Of a DNA stretch of 46,908 nt, positions 35,213-43,900 are shown piece after piece. The notes beneath the pieces are model-generated. The model was not told the DNA's origin and ran no database searches. It saw only the letters and a list, made by a program, of their open reading frames with translations. How positions within the stretch are numbered: position 1 is the stretch's first letter; the number at the start of each line of letters is the position of its first letter. The position numbers and the translations under genes were made by a program. This DNA comes from Acidobacteriota bacterium (GTDB taxonomy: Bacteria; Actinomycetota; Acidimicrobiia; Spongiisociales; ZC4RG35): contig JACZUI010000016.1 of assembly GCA_022573225.1 (NCBI GenBank), forward strand, positions 1 to 46,908, given 5' to 3'.

Positions 35213-36091
35213 GTGACGGCATTACCTCACATCGCATCGGGCAAAGTCAGGGAGATCTATGAGGTGGACGCCCAGCATCTGCTGTTCGTCGCGACCGACC
35301 GGATCTCGGCTTATGACGTCATCCTTCCTCAGATGATCCCTAATAAGGGCAAGGTCCTCACCGGGTTGAGCCTTCACTTCTTCGACCTTCTCGAGACACC
35401 AAACCACCTGGTCAGCACCAATCTGGCCGGCATCCCGGGCTTGTCGGACAGCGAAGCTGCCGACCTGAGGGGTCGGGCCATGGTCGTTCGCAGAGCCGAG
35501 GTCGTCCCGGTCGAGTGCGTCGTCCGGGGCTACCTCTACGGCTCCTCATGGCGCGAATATCGAGACGGTGGAGGACCCACCACCGAACATCTGCCTTCCG
35601 GGCTAAAGCTGGCAGACAAGCTCGACGAGCCCATCTTCACCCCGGCGACCAAAGCGGAGAGCGGGCACGACCAGAACATCACCGAATCCGAGACACGACA
35701 GATTCTCGGTAACGACCTCTACGACGAATTGCGCTCCCGGTCGATGGACATCTACCGGCGTGCCTCGAGCTATGCCGCCGAGAGGGGCGTGATCCTGGCA
35801 GATACCAAATTCGAGTTCGGCTTCGTCGACGACGACCTCCTCCTGATCGACGAGGTACTCACTCCGGATTCGTCCCGCTACTGGCCGGCGGATCGCTGGG
35901 AACCGGGAAAGGATGTTCCCTCCTTTGACAAGCAGTACGTCAGGGAGTGGCTCGACACCACCGACTGGGACAAGTCTCCCCCTGGCCCCGACCTTCCCGC
36001 GGAGATCGTCGAAGGCACCAGTTCGAGATACATCGAGGCCTACCAGAAGATCACCGGCGGCTCGTTCGACGATTATCTCGAGTCGTCATGA
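35213..36091 (+). CDS. purC: SAICAR synthetase
   Basis: 292 residues; joins CAIR and aspartate. It starts VTALPHIASGKVREIYEVD, the conserved beginning of PurC, and contains ATDRISAYDVILP, ECVVRGYLYGSSW, FTPATKAESGHDQNI and the end of the active site ADTKFEFG and LIDEVLTPDSSRYW. The GTG at 35213 has a TACCCT -10 box (35199-35204) 8 nt upstream, so the transcript is probably leaderless. Its stop overlaps the purS ATG by 4 nt; purC-purS-purQ-purL form one coupled operon. Confidence 0.95.
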   Translation: MTALPHIASGKVREIYEVDAQHLLFVATDRISAYDVILPQMIPNKGKVLTGLSLHFFDLLETPNHLVSTNLAGIPGLSDSEAADLRGRAMVVRRAEVVPVECVVRGYLYGSSWREYRDGGGPTTEHLPSGLKLADKLDEPIFTPATKAESGHDQNITESETRQILGNDLYDELRSRSMDIYRRASSYAAERGVILADTKFEFGFVDDDLLLIDEVLTPDSSRYWPADRWEPGKDVPSFDKQYVREWLDTTDWDKSPPGPDLPAEIVEGTSSRYIEAYQKITGGSFDDYLESS

Positions 36092-36330
36092 GAGTTCGAA
36101 TCGAGATCACCAGGCGCCCGGAGATCGCCGATCCTCAGGGCACCACGATTCGACGCGCTCTCGCCGACCTCGGCCACGAGCAAGTGGAACGGGTAAGAGT
36201 CGACCGGGTCATCCACCTCGACATCGCCGGGGACGACCGGTCGGCCATTGAGAGCCAGGCCAACGAGATGTGTAGGCAGGTGCTGGCCAATCCTGTCCTC
36301 GAGGACTTCTCCGTCGAGGTACTCGGATGA
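36088..36330 (+). CDS. purS: FGAM synthase subunit PurS
   Basis: 80 residues, the usual size. Contains RPEIADPQGTTIRRALADLG and VDRVIHLDI, typical of PurS, the small protein that binds PurL and PurQ together in the three-part formylglycinamidine ribonucleotide synthase. ATGA overlaps on both sides couple it to purC and purQ. Confidence 0.93.
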   Translation: MRVRIEITRRPEIADPQGTTIRRALADLGHEQVERVRVDRVIHLDIAGDDRSAIESQANEMCRQVLANPVLEDFSVEVLG

Positions 36331-36971
36331 GAACAGCGGTGGTGCAATTCCCGGGCACCAACTGCGAACACGATGTTGTCGAAGCCGTCACCGCTCTCGG
36401 AGGGTCGGCCGAGCTTGTTTGGCATCGGGACACCGACCTTTCGGACTTCGACGGTGCGATCCTCCCTGGTGGGTTTGCCCACGGCGACTATCTGCGCACC
36501 GGCGCCATTGCGCGCTTCTCTCCAGTCATGACCGAGGTGTTTCGACTCGCCGACTCCGGTGCTCCGGTTCTGGGTATCTGCAACGGCTTCCAGATCCTTT
36601 GTGAGGCTGGGCTGCTTCCCGGCGCGTTGATCGCCAACCGCGACCTGGCTTTCATCTGCCGTCTGGTCGAAGTCGAGGTCGCAGACACAGACACGGTGCT
36701 CACGAGGACGGCGACAGTGGGCCAGCGGATACGGATCCCACTCAACTCGTACGAGGGCAACTGGGTCGACCCGACTCGGAGAGGGCGTGTTGTGCTTCGT
36801 TACGTGGACGACCCCAACGGTTCGCAGCAGCAGGCTGCGGCCGTCGCCAACGACCGGGGCAACGTCGTCGGCGTGATGCCGCATCCTGAACGGGCGATAC
36901 ACGATTTCCTCGGTTCCTCCGACGGCAACCTCCTGCTCGAAGGCTTCCTCCACTCATTGGCCCCCGCGTGA
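36327..36971 (+). CDS. purQ: FGAM synthase subunit PurQ (glutaminase)
   Basis: 214 residues, class I glutamine amidotransferase that releases ammonia for PurL. It begins [16 protein letters not shown]. The nucleophile is Cys85 in VLGICNGFQ, and MPHPERA near the C-terminus carries the His and Glu of the catalytic triad. It overlaps purS by 4 nt and purL by 4 nt. The stretch [19 protein letters not shown] is diagnostic for PurQ. Confidence 0.95.
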   Translation: MRTAVVQFPGTNCEHDVVEAVTALGGSAELVWHRDTDLSDFDGAILPGGFAHGDYLRTGAIARFSPVMTEVFRLADSGAPVLGICNGFQILCEAGLLPGALIANRDLAFICRLVEVEVADTDTVLTRTATVGQRIRIPLNSYEGNWVDPTRRGRVVLRYVDDPNGSQQQAAAVANDRGNVVGVMPHPERAIHDFLGSSDGNLLLEGFLHSLAPA

Positions 36972-39130
36972 CCCAAACCGTCGAGCCAACACATCGGCAG
37001 TTGGGCATGACCGACTCCGAGTTCGACTCGGTGGTCCGAATTCTCGGCCGCGAGCCTCGCCCAGCCGAGCTGGCCATGTACTCGGTGATGTGGTCGGAGC
37101 ACTGCTCCTACAAGTCATCAAGACGCCATCTGGGCCGGTTCCCCACCGAAGCACCCTGGGTAGTCGTCGGTCCGGGTGAGAACGCCGGCGTCGTGGACAT
37201 AGGCGACGGATGGCTCGCTGCCCTCCGTATCGAGAGTCACAACCATCCCTCGTATGTGGAGCCCCATCAGGGCGCCGCTACCGGAGTCGGAGGAATCCTG
37301 AGAGATGTGTTCACCATGGGTGCCCGGCCGATCGGACTCTGGGATCAGATCCGATTCGGACCCCTGGACGAGCCAAAAAACCGCTACCTCTTCGGTGGAG
37401 TCGTCTCCGGAATTGCCGACTACGGGAATGCCGTCGGAGTACCCACCGTAGGCGGAGAGATTGGATTCGACCCCTGTTACAGCGGCAACCCGTTGGTAAA
37501 CGTGATGTGCCTCGGGATTCTGAAGCGCGACCAATTGGTCCTCGGCACCGCGGGAACGCCAGGCACTGTGGCGGTACTGCTCGGAAATTCGACCGGACGG
37601 GACGGGATTGGTGGTGCCTCAGTCCTCGCCTCGGCGTCGTTCGACAATGAGTCCCGGGAGAAGAGACCGAGCGTTCAGGTGGGCGATCCCTTCGAGGAGA
37701 AGAAGCTGATCGAAGCTTGTCTCGAGCTCTACACAAAGGGGCTGGTAGTGGGCGTGCAGGATCTCGGAGCGGCCGGCTTGTCGTGTGCCACCTCTGAACC
37801 GGCGGGCAGAGCGGGAGTGGGGATGGAGGTCGATCTCGACGCTGTCCATGTTCGAGAGCCCGAGATGACTGCGCCCGAGCTGCTCATGTCGGAGTCACAG
37901 GAGCGGATGATGGCCTTCGTTGACGCCGCCAACGTCGAACAAGTTCTCGAAGTTGCGGACAAGTGGGAGATCGACTCTGCGGTAATCGGGGTTGTCCGCG
38001 CCGGTGACACGCTGACGATCAGGCACAAAGGCGAAGTGGTCGCCGAGATCCCGGCGGCATCGCTGGCCGACGATGCCCCCCTCTATGACCGCCCCCGAGC
38101 CCGCCCCAGCGAACTGGACGATGTGTGGGCGACCGAGCCTCGCCTTCCGGATGATCTGGACCTGGCCGATGCCGTGCTCCGCCTGCTCGATGACCCGGCA
38201 ATCGGCTCATCGGCATGGGTTCACGAGCAATACGACCACATGCTCTTCCTCAATACGATCGTCGGCCCAGGTGCCGACGGATCCCTCCTCCGGGTCAAAG
38301 GCACCAACAAGGGCCTAGCTGTCTCGACCGACGGGAACGGACGGCTCTGTCAGCTCGATCCGCGTCGGGGTGGAGCTCGCCTTGTTTTTGAGGCTGCCCT
38401 CAACGTTGCGGTCATTGGTGCCGAGCCGATGGCCCTCGTTGACAACCTCAACTTCGGGAATCCAGAAAAGCCTGAGGTCATGTGGCAATTCGTCGAATCG
38501 GTAGCGGGAATATCCGAGGCCTGCGAATCCCTGGGCGTGCCTGTCGTGGGTGGAAATGTCTCGTTCTACAACGAAACAGAAGGGGTCGACATCTACCCAA
38601 CGCCGGTCGTCGGGCTGCTTGGGTTGGCCGATCCAGTGCCGAACGAACCTCCCCGAATCGACCGAGCCGAGGAGGGGATGGAGATCTGGGAGATCGGACC
38701 GGAGCCCACTGCCAGTCTGGCGGGCAGCAGCGCGGAAAGGATTGTCCTCGGAACTCTCACCGGGCGACCCACCGCCCCTGACCCTGAGGTGGCAAGGCAA
38801 GTCATCGGGCTTGTTCGCGAGCTAGCCCACACTGTCCCGGTTCTCCACGATGTGTCAGATGGAGGACTGGCGGTTGCCATCGCCGAAATCTGCATCGCCT
38901 CAGAAGTCGGAGCGACCATCGAGCTCGGCGACCCTTCCTTGCTTTTCTCCGAGGACCCGCACCGGGTCGTTGCGGTTTTCGAGCATGGTGCAGTGGAGCC
39001 CCCAGGCGACATTGCCCGTCGCATCGGAACCGTGGGTGGCGTCGCCTTGACTCTCGGAGATGCGACCATCGACATCGCTACGGCCACGGATGCATATCGC
39101 GAGGCAATCCCTCGTCGGATGACCTCATAG
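36968..39130 (+). CDS. purL: FGAM synthase subunit PurL (small type)
   Basis: 720 residues, the short PurL that works with PurS and PurQ to turn FGAR into FGAM using ATP and ammonia. [35 protein letters not shown], and [15 protein letters not shown] match the catalytic first half, and a second AIRS-like half follows with [14 protein letters not shown] and [15 protein letters not shown]. The GTG start at 36968 overlaps the purQ stop (GTGA). It ends 37 nt before a truncated phosphofructokinase gene. Confidence 0.95.
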   Translation: MTQTVEPTHRQLGMTDSEFDSVVRILGREPRPAELAMYSVMWSEHCSYKSSRRHLGRFPTEAPWVVVGPGENAGVVDIGDGWLAALRIESHNHPSYVEPHQGAATGVGGILRDVFTMGARPIGLWDQIRFGPLDEPKNRYLFGGVVSGIADYGNAVGVPTVGGEIGFDPCYSGNPLVNVMCLGILKRDQLVLGTAGTPGTVAVLLGNSTGRDGIGGASVLASASFDNESREKRPSVQVGDPFEEKKLIEACLELYTKGLVVGVQDLGAAGLSCATSEPAGRAGVGMEVDLDAVHVREPEMTAPELLMSESQERMMAFVDAANVEQVLEVADKWEIDSAVIGVVRAGDTLTIRHKGEVVAEIPAASLADDAPLYDRPRARPSELDDVWATEPRLPDDLDLADAVLRLLDDPAIGSSAWVHEQYDHMLFLNTIVGPGADGSLLRVKGTNKGLAVSTDGNGRLCQLDPRRGGARLVFEAALNVAVIGAEPMALVDNLNFGNPEKPEVMWQFVESVAGISEACESLGVPVVGGNVSFYNETEGVDIYPTPVVGLLGLADPVPNEPPRIDRAEEGMEIWEIGPEPTASLAGSSAERIVLGTLTGRPTAPDPEVARQVIGLVRELAHTVPVLHDVSDGGLAVAIAEICIASEVGATIELGDPSLLFSEDPHRVVAVFEHGAVEPPGDIARRIGTVGGVALTLGDATIDIATATDAYREAIPRRMTS

Positions 39131-39167
39131 CGGCCTCGGCCTCCAGCCAACCCGATACCATCGCCAC

Positions 39168-39452
39168 GTGACGAGAACCATCGAAATCCTGACCGCAGGA
39201 GGAGACAGCCCGGGCCTGAATACAGCGATCCACTCCGTTGGCAAGGCCGCCCAACGCGAATATGGCATGGAAGTTATTGGTTTCAAGGACGGATTTCTTG
39301 GGCTGATGCAGAACAGGCTCCAGCGGCTCGACTCCGACAACCTCTCCGGAATCCTCACTCGCGGAGGCACCATCCTCGGCACAAGCCGGGCCAAGCTGCT
39401 CGCCACCTCCGGATCGCCCTCGGCGACTGAGTTCAGCTCGCCTCAGATCTGA
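39168..39452 (+). pseudogene. 6-phosphofructokinase, N-terminal fragment
   Basis: The first about 77 residues match PfkA-type enzymes: nucleotide-binding [13 protein letters not shown] near residue 9, then [12 protein letters not shown] and [17 protein letters not shown] full enzyme has over 300 residues; here the homology stops and a short unrelated tail ([10 protein letters not shown]) leads to a stop, which runs into the opposite-strand gene. The GTG start still has a TACCAT -10 box (39156-39161) 6 nt upstream. The rest of the gene is not in the window. It is most likely a truncated remnant, with a very small chance of a short functional product. Confidence 0.8.
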
Positions 39453-39789
39453 GCGCCAGATAGGTCCAGCTAAGGCCGACGATCTCTGCCGCGGCGAATA
39501 GCAGCAACTGCCACGGCTCACCCGTCAACACCAACACGATGAGGGCGGCAGCGACGAAACCCCGTCCCAGAATCGAGGCAACGTAGAGATTTCGTGTCTT
39601 GTTGCGCACTGCGTCGGCGTAGTAGAGCCCAAGAACCACAACTGTCACACCGAGAATTCGGATCCACGGTTCGTCGGTCTCCGCCACGCCAAGCGTCGAC
39701 AGGACGAAGTTGGGCGCTATCGCCAACGACGCGCCAACGGTGGCGGCATAAGCCGCCCATACAGCCATTGCGCGATCAGATGACGACAT
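39433..39789 (-). CDS. Hypothetical small membrane protein
   Basis: 118 residues with about four membrane segments (near residues 7-29, 41-58, 68-90 and 93-112) separated by short charged loops. ATG at 39789 is preferred because GGAGG lies 7 nt upstream; the frame is open further upstream but that part overlaps the mobA promoter. No motif or family recognised. It overlaps the tail of the phosphofructokinase remnant on the other strand by 20 nt. Confidence 0.62.
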   Translation of the reverse strand: MSSSDRAMAVWAAYAATVGASLAIAPNFVLSTLGVAETDEPWIRILGVTVVVLGLYYADAVRNKTRNLYVASILGRGFVAAALIVLVLTGEPWQLLLFAAAEIVGLSWTYLALRSEAS

Positions 39790-39830
39790 TCCAAGGCCTC
39801 CTTTGGGCTGCGAACCTACTCTCCACAGCC

Positions 39831-40400
39831 ATGAGCACTCTTGGCGCAATTCTGGCCGGAGGTCGAAGCACACGGATGGGGCCGGATAAGGCAAACGTAG
39901 AGATCGACGGGAAGACCATGCTCGACCGGGTTGCAGCGGAGCTAGGTCAAGTTTGTCGGCAGGTGGTTGTTCTGGGCGGGAGCCGAACGGGATACGAGAA
40001 CTGGCCCGATGACCTCGACTCCCCCGGGCCCCTGGCGGGCATCGCCACAGCGCTCAACCGCGCCCGCCAACAACGAGTCCTGGTCGTTGCGGTCGACAAC
40101 GCCTTCGTGCGTGCCGAGACCCTCGTTCAGCTAGTCGCTGTCGAATCTGAACTCCCGGTTGTTCCCGTCGACGCAGCCGGCGTACGCCAGGTGACCTGCG
40201 CCGTTTATCCAACGGCAATCGCTGACCAAGCCGAAGAGGAAGCCAAGGGTGGCGGGTCGGTCCAGAGCTTGCTGGACCGGGTGGCGCTGCATCCTGTCAC
40301 ACCTGATATCTGGTCTGCCTGGGGCGAGGATGGACGGAGTTGGTTCTCGGTGGACAGCCCAGAGGCGCTGGCCGAAGCCACCGATCGATTCGGCGGGTAG
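39831..40400 (+). CDS. mobA: Molybdenum cofactor guanylyltransferase-like protein
   Basis: 189 residues of the MobA nucleotidyltransferase family. The N-terminal GAILAGGRSTRMGPDKA is the GTP-binding motif, and LDSPGPLAGIATAL follows. VVAVDNAFVRAET takes the place of the usual 'cDmPf' stretch, with N for the expected P, so this region is somewhat diverged. It would join GMP to molybdopterin to make the bis-MGD cofactor. A TACTCT -10 box (39817-39822) 8 nt upstream indicates a leaderless transcript. No other molybdenum gene is in the window. Confidence 0.8.
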   Translation: MSTLGAILAGGRSTRMGPDKANVEIDGKTMLDRVAAELGQVCRQVVVLGGSRTGYENWPDDLDSPGPLAGIATALNRARQQRVLVVAVDNAFVRAETLVQLVAVESELPVVPVDAAGVRQVTCAVYPTAIADQAEEEAKGGGSVQSLLDRVALHPVTPDIWSAWGEDGRSWFSVDSPEALAEATDRFGG

Positions 40401-40409
40401 CGTCTCGAC

Positions 40410-40961
40410 ATGGCAGGTCTGCGTGCCAAGACAGAGCATCTGCGCCATCCTCGTGGGATCTCCTTGCTGGTGTCAGGTGCGGTTCTCTTCGTCGCTCTGC
40501 TGACAGCGCTCACCGTCTTTCTGAGCACGACGTTCGGTCCGATAGGCACCGGTGCCCTCGCGGTCGCCATGATCTCGCTGTATGCCGCCCGAGGCTTGAT
40601 CAACGCAGCAGAGCGGGCTAACTCGGTCGAGATCACGTCGGAGCAGTTCCCCGAAGTCCACAGACGGATCGTCCAGTACGCCACGCTTTTTGGCCTCGAG
40701 GAGACGCCGCGGGCGTCCATGGCCCAGGCAGGCGGGACCTTGAATGCCTTCGCCCCCAAGCACAATCGGATCAACTTCATCAGGATCAACGCCGAGATCG
40801 TGGAGGTGGGCGAGTTCGGACTTGGTCCGAGGACTGCCGATCCAGAGACCCTTGATTTCATCATCGACCACTAACTCGGGCACGTCGCAGCCAGGCACAC
40901 CACCTACTGGTATACCTTCATCGCCCTCTACGACCGCAGCCGGCTCGGGCGCATTTTTTGA
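40410..40961 (+). pseudogene. M48 family metallopeptidase with a stop codon at the catalytic Glu
   Basis: The first 154 codons code for a membrane M48-type peptidase beginning: an N-terminal hydrophobic pair (residues 17-60), then FPEVHRRIVQYATLFGL and ASMAQAGGTLNAFA. The frame reaches FIIDH and meets TAA at 40872-40874, where the HExxH glutamate should be. The same frame then reads LGHVAARHTTYWYTF and stops again at 40959-40961, before the third zinc ligand. The zinc motif would be H-stop-LGH, so one G-to-T change of GAA would explain it. The rest of the peptidase is missing. A TAGCGT box 6 nt before the ATG suggests it was expressed. Confidence 0.82.
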
Positions 40962-40993
40962 CCACCCCTACCGGTAGGCGCAACCCGACAACG

Positions 40994-42244
40994 TCAGTCT
41001 CCGAGACCCGCCTTGAGCTCAACCATCCGGCGGCCCAGGTGTCTCCGCTCCACCTCGTTGTCGGTGAGCGACTGCGCCAGGCTGAATGCCTCTACCGCGC
41101 CTTCCCGATCACCTGCTCGTACCAGCATCTCGGCCCGCGCGATCTGATAGGAGTGGTGGCCGGCGAGATCGTCCTCCAGCACTCCCAGAGCGGACAACCC
41201 GGCCTCCGGCCCATAGGCGAAGCCCCGAGCCACTGCGCGATTGAGGAGGACCACCGGCGAGCCGAGCACATCGACTAGCTCGTCATACAAGCCGGCGATG
41301 TGGACCCAATCGGTCGCGGAGAATCGGGAGGCAGTCGCGTGAGCGGCTGCAATCTCGGATTGGATGACATAGGAGCCATTCCCACCCATTCGCTTCGCCC
41401 GGGACAATGCTTCGAGCCCGGTCTCGATCTGAGATCGATCCCACAGCTCACGATCCTGATTCTCAAGAAGAACGAGATCTCCTACACCGTCGACACGTGC
41501 CCGACGACGGCTGTGTTGAAAACGCATCAGTGAAAGAAGGCCAAGCGGCTCCTGCTCGTCCGGCATCAGCTCCACCACCGTCCGCCCCAACTCGATGGCG
41601 GACTCGGCCAGGTCTTCCCTCACCAGATCCTCGCCAGATGATGAGAAGTAGCCCTCGTTGAAGATGAGATATATCACGGCAAGCACAGCCGCGAGCCGAT
41701 CGACCAGCTCATGGTCGGGCGGAATCTTGAACGGAATGCCGGCATCCCTGATCTTCGCCTTCGCCCGGACCAGGCGCTGCGCCATCGTCGGCTCGGCAAC
41801 GAGAAACGCCCGGGCGATCTCAGCAGTCGTCAGGCCGCCCAAGGTTCGCAGTGTCAACGCGACTTGTTTGTCGGTGGCCAATGAAGGGTGACAGCAGGCA
41901 AAAACCATTTGGAGACGGTCGTCGGGGATGGCCTGGGCCGAAATGGTCACGATCTCTCGCTCGGCATCGATCTTCTCCAGACCGGCCAGAATCTCAGATT
42001 TCCTAGCCAGATTCTGCTGTCGTCGGATCCGATCGATGGCGCGGCGGCGCGCCACAGTCGAGATCCAACCCGGTGGGTTACCGGGAACACCTGAGCTCGG
42101 CCAGGACCGAAGTGCCTCGACGAACGCGTCCTGAATCGCCTCTTCGGCGAGGTCGATGTCCCGAGTATTGCGGGCGACATTGGCGAGGACGAGGCTGTAG
42201 GAATCACGGAATGCCTGTTCAACGGCTTGCTGATGATCTACCAA
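40994..42244 (-). CDS. ECF42-type RNA polymerase sigma factor
   Basis: 416 residues. An ECF sigma region 2 (LAEEAIQDAFVEALRSWP, GWISTVARRRAIDRIRR) and region 4 (LTLRTLGGLTTAEIARAFLV) are followed by a long C-terminal domain with TPR-like repeats (ELMPDEQEPLGLLSLMRF, GVGDLVLLENQDRELWDRS, GHHSYQIARAEMLVRAGDR). That layout is the ECF42 group (COG4941, DUF6596). No anti-sigma gene is near. ECF42 genes usually adjoin DGPF/YCII-type genes; none is seen. The start is TTG at 42244, with GAGGAAGG a few nt upstream. A 12-codon reading frame overlaps it, and a TGTCGA-N17-CGTC promoter lies upstream. Confidence 0.88.
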   Translation of the reverse strand: MVDHQQAVEQAFRDSYSLVLANVARNTRDIDLAEEAIQDAFVEALRSWPSSGVPGNPPGWISTVARRRAIDRIRRQQNLARKSEILAGLEKIDAEREIVTISAQAIPDDRLQMVFACCHPSLATDKQVALTLRTLGGLTTAEIARAFLVAEPTMAQRLVRAKAKIRDAGIPFKIPPDHELVDRLAAVLAVIYLIFNEGYFSSSGEDLVREDLAESAIELGRTVVELMPDEQEPLGLLSLMRFQHSRRRARVDGVGDLVLLENQDRELWDRSQIETGLEALSRAKRMGGNGSYVIQSEIAAAHATASRFSATDWVHIAGLYDELVDVLGSPVVLLNRAVARGFAYGPEAGLSALGVLEDDLAGHHSYQIARAEMLVRAGDREGAVEAFSLAQSLTDNEVERRHLGRRMVELKAGLGD

Positions 42245-42276
42245 TCGGCCTTCCTCACGGCTGTCACGAGATCCAT
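42238..42276 (-). CDS. Small leader reading frame overlapping the ECF42 start
   Basis: ATG at 42276, with a strong GAGGAGG 5 nt upstream, opens a 12-codon frame (MDLVTAVRKADW) that ends in TAG just past the TTG start of the sigma factor gene. The two frames overlap by 7 nt in different registers. Ribosomes ending it could reinitiate at the TTG, so this may couple or limit sigma factor synthesis. Whether it is translated is not known. Confidence 0.45.
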   Translation of the reverse strand: MDLVTAVRKADW

Positions 42277-42303
42277 GCCAACCTCCTCGTTGCTCTCTTA
42301 GGA

Positions 42304-42330
42304 GACGAAGAGACCTCTACCGTATCGACA
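42304..42330 (-). promoter_or_regulatory. ECF42-type promoter upstream of its own sigma factor gene
   Basis: On the minus strand TGTCGA (42330-42325), 17 nt and CGTC (42307-42304). This fits the ECF42 promoter as I remember it (TGTCGA at -35, CGA/TC at -10), so the sigma factor probably drives its own gene. It lies about 30 nt before the small leader frame. Confidence 0.6.
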
Positions 42331-42373
42331 TATATCGACCGACTAGCTTGAACAGGAAGAGAGAAGGAGCGAA

Positions 42374-42658
42374 ATGGGTTGTCTGCTACTAATCCTGATT
42401 GGGGTCAGCCCCCGTCTTGGGATGATCACAATTTGGATTATCAGTGACTGGGTCGATCGGGCTTTCAATGGTGCCCTCATTCCGATTCTGGGGATCATTT
42501 TCCTTCCCTGGACGACCACCTTCTATACAGTTGGCTACATCATTGGAGATGCCGCCGCGCCTTGGGGGATACTCGGGATCTTCATCGGATTGTTCATGGA
42601 TGTGGCCTTGCATACCGGAACAGCCGTACGAGCCCGCAAGTCGTCATACGCCACGTAA
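42374..42658 (+). CDS. Hypothetical small membrane protein
   Basis: 94 residues with three hydrophobic segments (about 3-11 with 16-24, 33-60 and 64-82) and a basic C-terminus. A GAAGGAG Shine-Dalgarno 5 nt upstream supports the ATG at 42374. A TAGCTT box at 42344-42349 could be its -10. No family recognised. It is divergent from the ECF42 gene and could be under its influence, but no TGTCGA site faces it. Confidence 0.65.
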   Translation: MGCLLLILIGVSPRLGMITIWIISDWVDRAFNGALIPILGIIFLPWTTTFYTVGYIIGDAAAPWGILGIFIGLFMDVALHTGTAVRARKSSYAT

Positions 42659-42732
42659 CGCTGGCGCTCTTGACCACCCGACATTGATGACTGCTTGAAA
42701 TCACGGCGGCGCTTGCGGGGTTTACTCAGCTT

Positions 42733-43350
42733 GTGACGAGCAATCCGAGACTGATCTACGTGGGCGACCCGATGTGCTCGTGGTGTTGGGGGTTCGCACC
42801 CGAGATCGAGTCGCTTGCCGAAGATCACCATGTAGAGGTCGTGGTCGGGGGCCTTCGTCCCGGCCCGGCGGCGGAACCGCTGGAAGAACGGCTGGCACGA
42901 TTCCTCGAAAACCATTGGGTGGAGATCAACGAGCGCACCGGGCAACCCTTCGACACGGCATTCCTCGACCGGCGTGACGGCTGGGTCTACGACACCGAAC
43001 CGTCAGCCATCGCGGTCGCGGTGATGCGAGAGATGAACGAAGCGCGGACTCTCGACTATTTCACCACGATCCAGGAGGGTTTCTATGCGAAGGGGCGCGA
43101 CGTCACCGACTTCCACGAGCTCACCGAATTGGCAAAGGGCTTCGACGTCGACACCGCCGACTTCCGAGCGCGTCTCGATACGGAGGACGCCAAGAAGTCG
43201 GCCTGGGCCGACTTCTCTCGTTCCCGAAATTGGGGCATTGGCGGTTTTCCTGCCCTGATAGCCGAGCTTCATGACAACCAACTCGCCCTGCTGGCTCGGG
43301 GATGGACCAAAGCGTCGGTTATCAGGGAACGGATCTCCGGGCTCCCGTGA
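42733..43350 (+). CDS. DsbA-family thioredoxin-like protein
   Basis: 205 residues of the thioredoxin-fold DsbA/FrnE-like group. The redox motif CSWC is at Cys15 and Cys18 (VGDPMCSWCWGFAPEIE), followed by a helical insert and the cis-proline region WGIGGFPALIAEL. There is no signal peptide, so it is cytoplasmic and may be a disulfide isomerase or adaptor rather than a secreted oxidase. The GTG at 42733 fits the conserved start. It is followed 16 nt later by the gamma-carbonic anhydrase gene, so the two may be co-transcribed. Confidence 0.85.
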   Translation: MTSNPRLIYVGDPMCSWCWGFAPEIESLAEDHHVEVVVGGLRPGPAAEPLEERLARFLENHWVEINERTGQPFDTAFLDRRDGWVYDTEPSAIAVAVMREMNEARTLDYFTTIQEGFYAKGRDVTDFHELTELAKGFDVDTADFRARLDTEDAKKSAWADFSRSRNWGIGGFPALIAELHDNQLALLARGWTKASVIRERISGLP

Positions 43351-43366
43351 TGGTGAGGAGCCCACG

Positions 43367-43885
43367 ATGAGACCACCCCACATCCCCACGCCGCAGATCG
43401 ACTCCTCGGCCGTCATCTCACCCGGTGCCCACGTCTACGGCGACGTCGAGATCGGACCGAGGTCCTTCGTTCTCTTCGGTGCGGTGATACGGGCAGAGCT
43501 CGACCGGATCAGTATTGGTTCCGACACCAACGTCCAGGACAACGTTGTGATCCACTGCGATGAAGACATCCCCACCCGGATCGGTGACCGCGTGACCATC
43601 GGCCATTCCGCAGTGGTCCACGGAGCGACGATCGAAGACCGGACACTTATCGCTATCGGAGCCCGGGCACTCAACGGCTCCGTCATGGGAGAAGGGGCAT
43701 GGTTGGCCGCCGGCTCGGTGCTCCCTGAGGGCAAGAAAGTGCCGCCCTGGACGCTTGCGGTTGGGATCCCGGCAAGACCGATCAGAGACCTGACCGAGGC
43801 CGAAATCAAGAACGCCGACGATGGTGTGGAACATTATCTCGAGCTGGCCACCGCATATCGCGAAATCTTCCTGTATCCGATGTAG
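43367..43885 (+). CDS. Gamma-carbonic anhydrase-like left-handed beta-helix protein
   Basis: 172 residues. Hexapeptide-repeat protein with the three zinc-binding histidines of gamma-carbonic anhydrases at His63 (VIHCDE), His80 (IGHS) and His85 (VHGATI). The C-terminal WTLAVGIPARPIRDLTEAE and helix follow the family. GAGGAG 7 nt upstream sets the start at 43367. Activity as a carbonic anhydrase is possible but many relatives lack it; other gamma-class proteins serve different roles. It precedes purF by 15 nt. Confidence 0.85.
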   Translation: MRPPHIPTPQIDSSAVISPGAHVYGDVEIGPRSFVLFGAVIRAELDRISIGSDTNVQDNVVIHCDEDIPTRIGDRVTIGHSAVVHGATIEDRTLIAIGARALNGSVMGEGAWLAAGSVLPEGKKVPPWTLAVGIPARPIRDLTEAEIKNADDGVEHYLELATAYREIFLYPM

Positions 43886-43900
43886 ATGTAAGTCAACTCC

